From NCBI GenBank assembly GCA_002841375.1, contig PGZO01000030.1, positions 1 through 51,166 on the forward strand: DNA of 51,166 nucleotides. Reading direction: 5' to 3'. Shown here piece after piece: positions 1-8,329 of this stretch. This DNA is from Firmicutes bacterium HGW-Firmicutes-7. Lineage in GTDB: Bacteria > Bacillota > Clostridia > Lachnospirales > Vallitaleaceae. The position numbers and the translations under genes are program-made. The first letter of the stretch is position 1, and every line of letters begins with the position of its first letter. Below the pieces are notes generated by a model that saw only the letters and a list, made by a program, of their open reading frames with translations, was not told where the DNA came from and made no database searches.

Positions 1-40
1 AAAATGACGCAATTTCTTATTAAATAAAAAGAGCGCTTGT

Positions 41-203
41 CAGCGCGTTATGAAAGATTATAATTTTTCAACACTCTTTTTATGGCTTCGTAGGAAAGTT
101 GAACTTTCCTACGAAATTAAACTTGATATGTGACGTCGAAACTTTCATGTTTTATTTCATCCTAGTTGGTGAATATATTTCATGAAAGGTTTCCTACTGG
201 ATA
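41..203 (+). repeat. Dispersed hairpin repeat, long copy
   Basis: This noncoding element shares its left part with 18125-18207 and its right part, inverted, with 51069-51166. It holds two hairpin modules. Module A is a perfect 12-bp inverted repeat, 89-100 with 102-113, around one G. Module B pairs about 139-149 (AAACTTTCATG) with about 181-192 (CATGAAAGGTTT), with one bulged base. Both modules end in TTCCTAC. No gene is seen between position 1 and the bactofilin gene that ends at 253, so the whole left edge is this repeat plus AT-rich DNA. It could be a REP/MITE-like element. No terminal target duplication is obvious. Confidence 0.75.
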
Positions 204-252
204 AAAAAGAGACTACTGCTAGCCTCTATGTATAATATTTTTTAACTCCATA

Positions 253-627
253 TTAATATTCCTCTTGGCTTGATTTCTTCCTCATCTTACATGTACCTTC
301 AAGCTGCGCACCTTCATCCATTACGATTGTGCCAACAACCACATCTCCAATAACACTTCCGGTATGCGTAATTTGAAGCTGTTGTATGGCATGTATATTG
401 CCAATCACTTCTCCAGAGACTAGTACATTATCTGCTTGAATAATTCCCATAACTTTGCCTGTATCGCCAACTGTTACGCTAGCGCTAACTTCAACATCAC
501 CAATAAATTCTCCAGATATAAGTACGGATGCCTTAGACACTAGTTTCGATGCCTCAATTTGTGTATCCTTGCAAATTACTGTTGTAGAAATATCTGCAGT
601 CGATTTATCACTACCTAGTTTTCTCAT
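253..627 (-). CDS. Bactofilin family protein (polymer-forming cytoskeletal)
   Basis: This 124-residue protein is mostly short hydrophobic beta-helix repeats of the form V-x-G-x-I-x-G/D-V. About six rungs can be seen between residues 20 and 112 (for example ISGEFIGDVEVSASVTVGD), with a lysine-rich tail. Bactofilins self-assemble into filaments and place cell-wall enzymes. It lies 11 bases after an M23 endopeptidase gene on the same strand, the usual bactofilin/peptidase pairing, which suggests a role in local peptidoglycan remodelling. An ATG at 633 directly touches the AAGAGGG ribosome site, so the ATG at 627, six bases further, is preferred. Family call is firm; the cellular role is inferred. 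Confidence 0.9.
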   Translation of the reverse strand: MRKLGSDKSTADISTTVICKDTQIEASKLVSKASVLISGEFIGDVEVSASVTVGDTGKVMGIIQADNVLVSGEVIGNIHAIQQLQITHTGSVIGDVVVGTIVMDEGAQLEGTCKMRKKSSQEEY

Positions 628-638
628 ATCCATCCCTC

Positions 639-1679
639 TTAATAAATATAATTGATTGGGTCCTTTGTTTCACCATTAAGGATTACTTCATAATGCAGAT
701 GTGCACCTGTTACCCGTCCTGACGCGCCAGAGATTGCTATTTTCTCACCTTTTGAAACCGTATCTCCAACTTCAACTAATAGTTGAGCGTTATGTGCATA
801 AAGTGTTTTATATCCATATCCATGGTCAATAACTATTGTATAACCATACCCTGACTCATATTCTGCAGTTATTACCTTTCCTTTGCCTGTTGAATATACG
901 GATTCATTTTTTGCTTTTAAATCTATTCCCGAATGAAACTCTGTTTTTCCATTGATCGGATCGCTTCTCCACCCATAGCTATCGTTTACCACCGTACTCT
1001 TTAGTGGTGATCCAGTTGGACGCGCTTCCCAAGCTGGTATAAGTATATCCACCTTCTTATTTAATAATTGATAATCCTCAATACTATCATTTGCAGTATT
1101 TAATGTAGCCTCTAAACTCGTTGAAATCTTATTCAACTCCGTATCAAAGGTTTTGGTAGGTTGATTACTTACTTTCTTTACCTCAGGGTTCATACCTGGC
1201 GTAAACGTCTCCATTGTCGTAGCTTCTTTTACTACTGCTTCCTCACTTTGTTGAGGCCTTGGAGCTGAATCTGTAGAACTAAGTTTCGAATTCATTTCTT
1301 GTTTATAGGTTTCTAGTTCTTTAACCTTTCCATCTAAGTCTAAGGCCAAAGTTTCTAGTTGCTGTAGTTTTGCATAATGATCTTTGTTCTTACGCTCAAG
1401 CTCTACAATTAAAGACTCCTTAACATTTATTGAAGCCGTATTGGATATGACATTTAATCTGCTTGCTATAACCTGCTGTCTTAAATCTATTACATAGCCT
1501 GCTCCACTAATTACTAGAGCGGTTATAACAATACAACAAATTAATATTGGAAGCTTAGGTATCTTAATTACCTTTGCACTCTTTGTTGGATCTGGAATCA
1601 GCATTAAGGTTATGTGTTTCCTAGCTTTAATTTCATGAATCTTCTTGCTCTTTCTTCTTTCATCTAATAACAATCCCAT
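639..1679 (-). CDS. M23 family metallopeptidase (membrane-anchored murein endopeptidase)
   Basis: The protein has 346 residues. A basic cytoplasmic N-terminus is followed by one membrane segment (about residues 42-64, ILICCIVITALVISGAGYV), a coiled-coil stretch (about 85-140), a low-complexity linker and a C-terminal LytM/M23 domain (about 230-346). The zinc ligands are visible as FHSGIDL (HxxxD) and HLHYE (HxH). It should cut peptide crosslinks of peptidoglycan outside the membrane. The ATG at 1679 is about eight bases from the AAGGCGG ribosome site, whereas the one at 1685 is too close. It is co-transcribed with the bactofilin gene, with a likely promoter about 250 bases upstream. Confidence 0.92.
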   Translation of the reverse strand: MGLLLDERRKSKKIHEIKARKHITLMLIPDPTKSAKVIKIPKLPILICCIVITALVISGAGYVIDLRQQVIASRLNVISNTASINVKESLIVELERKNKDHYAKLQQLETLALDLDGKVKELETYKQEMNSKLSSTDSAPRPQQSEEAVVKEATTMETFTPGMNPEVKKVSNQPTKTFDTELNKISTSLEATLNTANDSIEDYQLLNKKVDILIPAWEARPTGSPLKSTVVNDSYGWRSDPINGKTEFHSGIDLKAKNESVYSTGKGKVITAEYESGYGYTIVIDHGYGYKTLYAHNAQLLVEVGDTVSKGEKIAISGASGRVTGAHLHYEVILNGETKDPINYIY

Positions 1680-1929
1680 AACCATGCCGCCTTTTATTAT
1701 ATATCTAGTTTTTTCAGTTTCTATGTATCCCCATGGATCAATATTGATTATTTTTTACTTCGGGTGTTTGTATGTTGGACAGTCTTTTTCGTCTGCTAGA
1801 TGTGTGTTTTTTGTCTGCTCGTTGTTTAAAGATAATGGAATTGATTCGTTCATTATATATCATCTGTATATCAAGCATAGAACATTTTTATATATACTAT
1901 TTTTATAGCTCCAGCTGAAGTGTTTTTAT

Positions 1930-1958
1930 ATTATAACACATCTGTAACAACTTTGTAA
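1930..1958 (-). promoter_or_regulatory. Candidate sigma-A promoter for the M23/bactofilin operon
   Basis: On the minus strand, TTACAA (1953-1958) is followed after 17 bases by TATAAT (1930-1935). The rest of the 1680-2104 gap holds AT-rich DNA and no gene-like ORF. It separates the divergent M23 and mutS2 genes and must hold the mutS2 promoter as well, which I cannot place with confidence. Confidence 0.5.
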
Positions 1959-2104
1959 CAACTAGTTCCCGATGAAAATATAGGTCTTTAGGCCCAGGAT
2001 TATTTCTTTCCTTTATATCAAAAAATAAAAACTCCAACTTCCATATTACTTCCATATGATGTAAAATATAAATATGCTTTTATATAGAAAAAAGGAGTCC
2101 TTAA

Positions 2105-4492
2105 ATGAACAAAAAGATTTTAAAGACATTAGAATTCGACAAAATCATACAGCTGTTAACGACTTATGCAATTTCCGCTGTTGGTAAGGAAACGGCATTA
2201 CAATTAACACCTTATACTGATATAGATATCATTAATGAAAAACTTGAAGAAACAGCTGACGCAACCAACCTGATCACTAGACAAGGCTCCCTCCCACTAG
2301 GCGGCATTAAAAATATTCAAAAAAGTCTCAAACGATTAGAAATCGGTGGGAATCTTTCGATCGTTGAACTTCTTGAGATTAGCGAGCTCCTTCGTGTAAC
2401 TAAAAAAGTGATTTCCTTTGCGAACCAATGCGGTGATTTTTTAGAAACAACTTCCATTAAGCATTTGTTTCAAGCATTAGACTCTGTTCATGTTCTGTAC
2501 ACTGAAATAACGCGTTGTATTTTATCTGAAGAAGAAATTGCTGATGATGCAAGTCAGAAATTACAAACCCTTAGAAGAGAGATCCAAAGTACACATACTA
2601 AAATCAGACAACATTTAAACAAAATTCTAACCTCCTCAAATTATAAGTTAATGCTACAGGATGCTTTAATTACAGTTAAAAATGATCGATTTTGCGTACC
2701 TATTAAATCAGAATATAGAAGCTCTTTCCCTGGAATGATTCACGAACAATCTTCCACGGGATCCACTTTATTTATAGAGCCACTCTCTGTTGTAGAATTG
2801 AATAACACTTTAAAAACATTGATAGACGAAGAAGCTAAAGAAATCGAGCGTATCTTAGCAGAATTAAGTGGAATAGCAGCTGAATATATTCTTGTATTAG
2901 CATCTAATCAAACAATACTGAGCCAGTTAGATTTTATATTTGCAAAAGGTGAATTGGCTTTAAATATGAGGTGTTCTAAACCCGTATTTAATACAGAAAA
3001 GAAAATAAATTTAAAGAAAGCATGCCATCCTTTATTAGATCCTAAGACCGTTGTTCCAACAGATTTATATATTGGTGACAACTTTAATACCCTCGTTATT
3101 ACTGGACCAAATACTGGTGGAAAAACTGTAACCTTAAAAACTGTTGGTTTGCTATCTCTTATGGGACAGGCCGGATTATATATCCCAGCTTTTGATAATT
3201 CTTCCTTAACTGTCTTTAATGAAATATTTGCAGACATTGGGGATGAGCAAAGTATAGAACAAAGCTTAAGCACATTTTCATCCCATATGACAAATATCAT
3301 TGAAATACTTGCATCAGCAAATGAAAACTCTCTCGTTCTATTTGACGAGTTAGGTGCTGGAACGGACCCAACAGAAGGTGCTGCACTAGCAATGGCAATT
3401 TTAGAAAACCTTTATAACCGACAAGTACTCACCATTGCAACCACACATTATAGCGAATTAAAAGTTTATGCACTTTCAACGAAAGGTGTTGAAAATGCTA
3501 GCCAAGAATTTGATGTTAAAACCCTTAGACCAACCTATAAATTATTAATTGGTGTCCCTGGAAAAAGTAATGCTTTTGCAATTTCTAAGCGTCTTGGTTT
3601 ATCCGATGAAGTAATTGCTGAGGCAAAAAATCTTCTAGAAGGCAAAGAAATACGATTTGAAGATTTGATTACTGATTTAGAAATGAATAAAAAGCATGCA
3701 CTTTATGAAAAAGAAAAAGCTGAACGTTTTAGAATTGAAGCCGAAAGACTTCAAAATGAAGTTCAATTACAAAAAGATAAAGTTAGCAGTCAAAAAGAAC
3801 GAATTCTTAAGGAAGCAAAAGAAGAGGCGTATGCAATTCTATATGCTGCCAAACAAGATGCCGATAATATTATTAAGGACATGAATCAATTGGTTAAAAG
3901 CTCAAAAGCACTTTCCTCAAGTGACTTAGAAAAAAATCGGTCTCAGCTAAGAAGCGCCTTAACCGATTTAGAAGGTAAAATAGTAACACCTTCTAACAAT
4001 CGCAAGCCTGTTTCTCCTAAGTCAATAAAAAAAGGAGACACAGTTTACGTCCACACATTAGATCAGTCAGGAACAGTTGTTATGGCGCCAAATAGTAAAG
4101 GTGAACTACAAGTACAACTCGGTATTATGCAAACAAAAGTAAATATTTCTGATATTACGCTTGAACAAGAGGAGTCCTTAAAACAAAAGCCCTCGAAACA
4201 TTCTCCAAGAACCTCTGGCAAGAAAATGGATCTTTCTAAATCCTTATCAATGTCTACTGAACTTGATGTTAGAGGAACTACAAGTGATGAAGCAATGTCA
4301 CTTGTAGAGAAATATTTAGATGATGCCTACTTATCACACTTACAACAAATTACAATTATTCATGGTAAAGGAACAGGGGCATTGCGCATTGCAATCCATG
4401 CCCAATTAAAAAAGATTAAATATGTAAAAACCTTTCGCCTTGGTGTATATGGAGAAGGCGAAAATGGTGTAACGATCGTTGAACTAAAATAA
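2105..4492 (+). CDS. mutS2: MutS2 family protein (Smr-domain ATPase/endonuclease)
   Basis: The protein has 795 residues, the usual MutS2 length. The MutS core and clamp region is followed by the ABC ATPase with Walker A GPNTGGKT (about 333-340), Walker B LVLFDELGAGTD (about 410-421) and the ATTHYSELK switch. A long charged coiled coil (about 520-640) leads to a KOW-like region and a C-terminal Smr domain (about 719-795) with LDVRG and HGKGTGALR. MutS2 acts on branched DNA and, in Bacillus, on collided ribosomes; it is not the mismatch-recognition MutS, whose N-terminal domain is absent here. The AAAGGAG ribosome site lies eight bases before the start. It leads a likely operon with the two-component genes, 21 bases downstream. 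Confidence 0.96.
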   Translation: MNKKILKTLEFDKIIQLLTTYAISAVGKETALQLTPYTDIDIINEKLEETADATNLITRQGSLPLGGIKNIQKSLKRLEIGGNLSIVELLEISELLRVTKKVISFANQCGDFLETTSIKHLFQALDSVHVLYTEITRCILSEEEIADDASQKLQTLRREIQSTHTKIRQHLNKILTSSNYKLMLQDALITVKNDRFCVPIKSEYRSSFPGMIHEQSSTGSTLFIEPLSVVELNNTLKTLIDEEAKEIERILAELSGIAAEYILVLASNQTILSQLDFIFAKGELALNMRCSKPVFNTEKKINLKKACHPLLDPKTVVPTDLYIGDNFNTLVITGPNTGGKTVTLKTVGLLSLMGQAGLYIPAFDNSSLTVFNEIFADIGDEQSIEQSLSTFSSHMTNIIEILASANENSLVLFDELGAGTDPTEGAALAMAILENLYNRQVLTIATTHYSELKVYALSTKGVENASQEFDVKTLRPTYKLLIGVPGKSNAFAISKRLGLSDEVIAEAKNLLEGKEIRFEDLITDLEMNKKHALYEKEKAERFRIEAERLQNEVQLQKDKVSSQKERILKEAKEEAYAILYAAKQDADNIIKDMNQLVKSSKALSSSDLEKNRSQLRSALTDLEGKIVTPSNNRKPVSPKSIKKGDTVYVHTLDQSGTVVMAPNSKGELQVQLGIMQTKVNISDITLEQEESLKQKPSKHSPRTSGKKMDLSKSLSMSTELDVRGTTSDEAMSLVEKYLDDAYLSHLQQITIIHGKGTGALRIAIHAQLKKIKYVKTFRLGVYGEGENGVTIVELK

Positions 4493-4513
4493 AAAAATCG
4501 AGGTGAAAATTCT

Positions 4514-5197
4514 ATGGATATAAAATCAAAAATACTCATTGTTGATGATGATGAAAATATAACTGAATTGATCTCTTTGTATTTAATAAAAGAAGGGTAC
4601 GACACACGCGTTGTTCATAGCGGAAGCTTGGCACTTTCTGCCTTTCAATCCTATAATCCTAATCTAGTTATTTTAGATCTTATGCTTCCTGGCAAGGATG
4701 GTTATGATGTATGCAAAGAAATCAGGCAAGTTAGCAATATACCAATTATTATGTTAACTGCCAAAGGGGAAACCTTCGATAAAATATTAGGCCTTGAACT
4801 TGGTGCAGATGATTATATGGTGAAGCCCTTTGATACAAAGGAGTTAACCGCTAGAGTAAAAGCAGTGCTCAGAAGATTCACCCCTCAAAAGGATAAATCA
4901 AAACAAATAATATTGGAAAACTTAAATATAAACTTATCAAATTACTCAGTTATGTTCAAAGACACCAAAATCGAAATGCCTCCTAAAGAACTTGAATTAT
5001 TATATTTTCTCGCTTCAAGCCCAAATCAAGTATTTACAAGAGAACAGCTTCTTAATCGAATCTGGGGTTATGAATATCTAGGAGATACGAGAACAGTTGA
5101 CGTTCATATTAAGAGAATCAGAGAAAAAATAAATGAGAATGATTTTTGGGCAATTAAAACAGTCTGGGGAATAGGCTATAAATTTGAGGTGAAATAA
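4514..5197 (+). CDS. OmpR/PhoB-family response regulator
   Basis: The protein has 227 residues. The receiver domain (1-115) has the acidic pocket DDD at 11-13, phosphoacceptor D55 in LVILDLMLPG, T82 and K104 in VKPFD. A C-terminal winged-helix DNA-binding domain (about 130-227) carries VFTREQLLNRIWGYEY and TVDVHIKRIREK. It should be phosphorylated by the kinase encoded three bases downstream and control transcription of unknown targets. A GAGGTG ribosome site precedes the ATG. Confidence 0.95.
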   Translation: MDIKSKILIVDDDENITELISLYLIKEGYDTRVVHSGSLALSAFQSYNPNLVILDLMLPGKDGYDVCKEIRQVSNIPIIMLTAKGETFDKILGLELGADDYMVKPFDTKELTARVKAVLRRFTPQKDKSKQIILENLNINLSNYSVMFKDTKIEMPPKELELLYFLASSPNQVFTREQLLNRIWGYEYLGDTRTVDVHIKRIREKINENDFWAIKTVWGIGYKFEVK

Positions 5198-5200
5198 ACG

Positions 5201-6628
5201 ATGAAATTCCATACACATAAACCCTTACTTATATATGCATTAATTTCCTTTGTTTTATTTATGATCGTATTTGGCGTCTTTACTCAAGTGATTTCCAATT
5301 ACTTTACTAAGAGCCTAAAAACGGAGCTTATTAATGAAGCAACGCAAATTGGCAATGATTATTTTGATGCTTGCCAAACAGAAGACTTTGACCTTGGATA
5401 TTTTAATTATAAATTCCGCTTTTTAAGTGAACATTATGATACCCATACATTAATTGCAAGCCCTAACGGAGAAATATTATTAGATTCACTAAAGAGCCAT
5501 GATCACTGTTTAAATTCTGACAATATAAACCCCTTTGTAGAACGCACAAAAACAGGATCCATTATTATGGAAGAAAGCAATATTTACAATGAACTTGGTA
5601 CACCAATTATTACAATTGGCGTTCCAATAATGAGAAAAGGGCTTATACAATATGTGGTATTAATGCATGCGCCTTTACCAAAGATGAATAGCACAATTTT
5701 TTTCATTTATAAAATCACTTTCTTAACTTTAATGGTTGCTGTTTGTTTAGCTTTTATATATACTTTAGTATTCTCTAACCAAACAAATAGAACCCTTGAA
5801 GCGCTAAATAAAACCTCTAAGGAAGTGTCAAATGGTAACTTTGAGAGCCGTGTAGATGTTACCTATGCTGGTCAATTTGGGGAACTTGCTAAAAACATGA
5901 ATGAAATGGCCGAGGAACTTGGCAAGCTAGAAACTATGCGGAAAGATTTTATTGCGAATATTTCCCATGATATACGTTCTCCCTTAACATCAATAAAAGG
6001 TTTTGTTCAAGCAATTCTAGATGGTACAATACCTTACGAAAATCAAGACAAGTATTTAAATATTGTACTTGCCGAAACAGAAAGATTATCCTCACTAACA
6101 AATAACATCTTATTATTAAGTAAAATGGAAAACCAACAGGTTTTAATGGAAAAATCCCCTTTTGAAATACATGAAATAATTCGTAAAGTGCTTCTACAAT
6201 TTGATCAACATATTATTAACAAAAAAATCGATGTTAAATTTTTATTCTACAAAAAAGACTTGATTGTTTTTGCAGATTCCAATCAAATTCAGCGCGTACT
6301 CTATAATCTTATTGATAACGCAGTAAAATTCAGCAATGTAAAGGGTGAACTTATAATTGAAACTACTGTAATTAAGGATAAGGTAGAGGTGTCTATATCT
6401 GATTCTGGACAAGGGATTCCCGAAGAAAGCATCAAGTACATATGGGATCGCTTCCATAAAGCTGATCGCTCAAGAGGAAAAGATAAGAAAGGCATTGGGA
6501 TTGGATTATCTATCGTAAAAGAAATCATTAAAGCTCATGAAGAGCGAATTGATGTGTATAGTCAGCCTGGAAAAGGGTCAACCTTTGCATTTACATTGCC
6601 TATTGCTTCAAAAACACGACAAATATAG
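5201..6628 (+). CDS. Membrane sensor histidine kinase (HAMP, HisKA, HATPase)
   Basis: The protein has 475 residues. TM1 (about 10-32) and TM2 (about 172-196) enclose an extracytoplasmic sensor domain of about 140 residues. HAMP (about 197-250) precedes the HisKA H-box NISHDIRSPLTSIKG with H256. The ATPase domain shows the N-box DNAVKFS, G1 DSGQGIP and G2 GIGIGLSIVKEI. It resembles ResE/WalK-like kinases of Firmicutes, but the input signal cannot be read from the sequence. Its start is three bases after the regulator stop, so translation is probably coupled. Confidence 0.95.
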   Translation: MKFHTHKPLLIYALISFVLFMIVFGVFTQVISNYFTKSLKTELINEATQIGNDYFDACQTEDFDLGYFNYKFRFLSEHYDTHTLIASPNGEILLDSLKSHDHCLNSDNINPFVERTKTGSIIMEESNIYNELGTPIITIGVPIMRKGLIQYVVLMHAPLPKMNSTIFFIYKITFLTLMVAVCLAFIYTLVFSNQTNRTLEALNKTSKEVSNGNFESRVDVTYAGQFGELAKNMNEMAEELGKLETMRKDFIANISHDIRSPLTSIKGFVQAILDGTIPYENQDKYLNIVLAETERLSSLTNNILLLSKMENQQVLMEKSPFEIHEIIRKVLLQFDQHIINKKIDVKFLFYKKDLIVFADSNQIQRVLYNLIDNAVKFSNVKGELIIETTVIKDKVEVSISDSGQGIPEESIKYIWDRFHKADRSRGKDKKGIGIGLSIVKEIIKAHEERIDVYSQPGKGSTFAFTLPIASKTRQI

Positions 6629-6636
6629 CGTAACGA

Positions 6637-6693
6637 AAGGGATGTCTCTCAGATAGAATTTAGCAGTAAATTCTATTTAAAAGCCATCCCTTT
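6637..6693. terminator. Bidirectional hairpin between kinase and trmL
   Basis: An outer stem pairs AAAGGGATG (about 6637) with CATCCCTTT (ending about 6693). Inside it a second perfect stem pairs AGAATTT with AAATTCT. It lies between convergent genes, so it could end transcription from both sides, although the T tract is short. Confidence 0.6.
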
Positions 6694-6702
6694 ATTCTTG
6701 CT

Positions 6703-7191
6703 TTACCATAAATAATTTCTTAATTGGCCCTCAAGCATTAAGGAATCAAAATTGTTTTGTCTTAATGCTTCATATAGTATAACGGCTACAGAATTTGATA
6801 GATTCAAAGAGCGAATTGCATCTAGCATAGGAATCCTTATGCTAGTCTCTTTATAATTAATCAATATTTCTTCAGGTATCCCAGCACTTTCCTTACCAAA
6901 CATAATAAAACTATTCTCAGGATAGGTTACTTGTGCATAGGTTTGTCTCGCCTTAGTAGTTGCCATGAAAATTGTAGCATCTGGGTTTTTAATGCAAAAT
7001 TCTTCAAAACTTCCGTATACATGTAAGTCTAACAACGACCAATAGTCTAATCCAGCTCTTTTAACAGACTTCTCATCTATAAAAAACCCTAGTGGTTCTA
7101 TTAAATGAAGTGCTGTTCCTGTAGCAACGCAAGTTCTTGCAATATTCCCAGTGTTTTGAGGTATTTCAGGTTCATGTAATAATATATTCAT
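6703..7191 (-). CDS. trmL: tRNA (cytidine(34)-2'-O)-methyltransferase
   Basis: This 162-residue SPOUT-class methyltransferase matches the normal TrmL length. It has the N-terminal EPEIPQNTGNIARTC motif, the SAM-knot segment MFGKESAGIPEEI (about 108-120), and the C-terminal RSLNLSNSVAVILYEALRQ that forms the trefoil knot. It methylates the 2'-OH of the wobble base of tRNA-Leu isoacceptors. It follows cheX with a gap of only two bases, so the two are probably co-transcribed, although their roles are unrelated. Confidence 0.95.
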   Translation of the reverse strand: MNILLHEPEIPQNTGNIARTCVATGTALHLIEPLGFFIDEKSVKRAGLDYWSLLDLHVYGSFEEFCIKNPDATIFMATTKARQTYAQVTYPENSFIMFGKESAGIPEEILINYKETSIRIPMLDAIRSLNLSNSVAVILYEALRQNNFDSLMLEGQLRNYLW

Positions 7192-7193
7192 CG

Positions 7194-7664
7194 TTACTTA
7201 TCTTTTATAGCAACATTGATTTCAATTGATTGATTGTCATCAAAAAGTAATGGAATACAAATCGTTTTTGAATCACTTACAGAAATTGATAAATTCATGC
7301 CTGCACACACGGATGGAGGTGTAATATCTAAATTAATAGCTTTTTTAGAAAATAGTGTTGCAGCATTACCAAGAATCATATTGGCTAATTCACTAATTGC
7401 ACTCTTTGCCATATCATTAAGTTCATTAACTGGCATCCCCATCATCATATGTGAAGCTAAAGAACATGCTACCTCTGATGACATATTTATTAAAACTTGT
7501 CCTCTTAAGTCACCTGTAATACCTACAATTACCATTAATGTACTACCTTCATACGTTGCTTGTGTTAAAAATGGTTTTCCAACCTTTGCTTCTATATGGC
7601 AGAAATCTCTAATAACCGTCTGAGCAGCTTCTATAAAAGGATTAATATATTCAACATTGACCAT
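7194..7664 (-). CDS. cheX: CheX-family CheY-P phosphatase
   Basis: This 156-residue protein has the CheC/CheX/FliY fold. The phosphatase helix motif S-x3-E-x2-N is visible as SAISELANMILGNA (about 88-101), followed about 21 residues later by a proline (DITPPS). It carries one such motif, as CheX does. It should dephosphorylate CheY and reset chemotaxis signalling. It is encoded far from the che operon at 32.7-42.8 kb, next to trmL. The GGAGG ribosome site precedes the ATG. Confidence 0.88.
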   Translation of the reverse strand: MVNVEYINPFIEAAQTVIRDFCHIEAKVGKPFLTQATYEGSTLMVIVGITGDLRGQVLINMSSEVACSLASHMMMGMPVNELNDMAKSAISELANMILGNAATLFSKKAINLDITPPSVCAGMNLSISVSDSKTICIPLLFDDNQSIEINVAIKDK

Positions 7665-7808
7665 TTTACATGCCTCCTTTTTTTAATTACTCACATTGTA
7701 TCATACCCTAAAAGCAATCACAATATAAATAGCGGCTATAGGGTTAATATTGATATGGCTCTTATACTTACGATAGAAGCCCCCTTGTTTACATAATCTA
7801 TATTTAGC

Positions 7809-7848
7809 TTGACAATTGGCGTCAAACATTGTAGCATAATAATTACTA
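7809..7848 (+). promoter_or_regulatory. perR promoter region with candidate Per box
   Basis: A TTGACA (7809-7814) opens an inverted repeat TTGAC-7-GTCAA (7809-7825). GCATAATAATTACTA at 7834-7848 matches 10 of 14 fixed positions of the Per box TTATAATnATTATAA and covers the expected -10 region. This suggests that PerR represses its own gene. Exact -10 placement is uncertain. Confidence 0.5.
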
Positions 7849-7881
7849 TTAGATAAACATTATTCATGGAGGATGATTAAA

Positions 7882-8289
7882 ATGCAACAAATTGCAGACC
7901 TATTGAAAAATCTAGGCATTAAAGTAACGCCGCAACGCTTAGCTATATATAATGTTCTTCATAAAACGTCCGAGCATCCGAGTGCAGAAAAAATTTATCG
8001 CTGCCTACAAGATACTCATCCAACAATGAGCCTTGCAACTGTATATAAAACATTAGATGCTTTTAAAAAAGCTAATTTAGTCCAAGAATTAAACACTGGA
8101 GACGATTGTGTCCGATATGATGCGTTAACGCAAGAGCATCCTCATACAATATGCACAGGCTGTGGTAAAATACAAGATCTTGATGCAAGCTTGTTAGATG
8201 GATTGTTGGATCGCATACAAAAAGAAACTGATTATAGTATAGATTATCAAAAAGTATATTTTTACGGAAAGTGTCCTCAATGTAAATGA
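7882..8289 (+). CDS. perR: PerR, peroxide-sensing Fur-family repressor
   Basis: The protein has 135 residues. The N-terminal winged helix (about 1-80) contains TPQRLAIYNVLH and SLATVYKTLDAF. The C-terminal metal domain has two CxxC structural-zinc pairs (CTGC and CPQC). The five regulatory-metal ligands of Bacillus PerR (H37, D85, H91, H93, D104) have counterparts: EHPSAEKI, VRYDAL, EHPH and IQDLD. The aspartate in IQDL is the residue that separates PerR from Fur. Iron-catalysed oxidation of the histidines relieves repression of peroxide-defence genes. The ATG at 7882 is nine bases from GGAGG (7868-7872); an earlier ATG at 7873 abuts that site and is rejected. Confidence 0.9.
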   Translation: MQQIADLLKNLGIKVTPQRLAIYNVLHKTSEHPSAEKIYRCLQDTHPTMSLATVYKTLDAFKKANLVQELNTGDDCVRYDALTQEHPHTICTGCGKIQDLDASLLDGLLDRIQKETDYSIDYQKVYFYGKCPQCK

Positions 8290-8323
8290 GAACCAAGGGA
8301 AACATCTTCCCATTGGTTCTCAT
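8286..8323. terminator. Terminator between convergent perR and aminotransferase
   Basis: ATGAGAACCAA (8286-8296) pairs with TTGGTTCTCAT (8313-8323), overlapping the perR stop codon. AT-rich tracts flank both sides, so it can serve both convergent genes. Confidence 0.75.
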
Positions 8324-8329
8324 AATTAT

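Noticed and set aside
4360-4605. ORFs on the opposite strand of mutS2 and other large genes
   Set aside because: They are shadow frames of strongly conserved coding sequences and have no ribosome sites.
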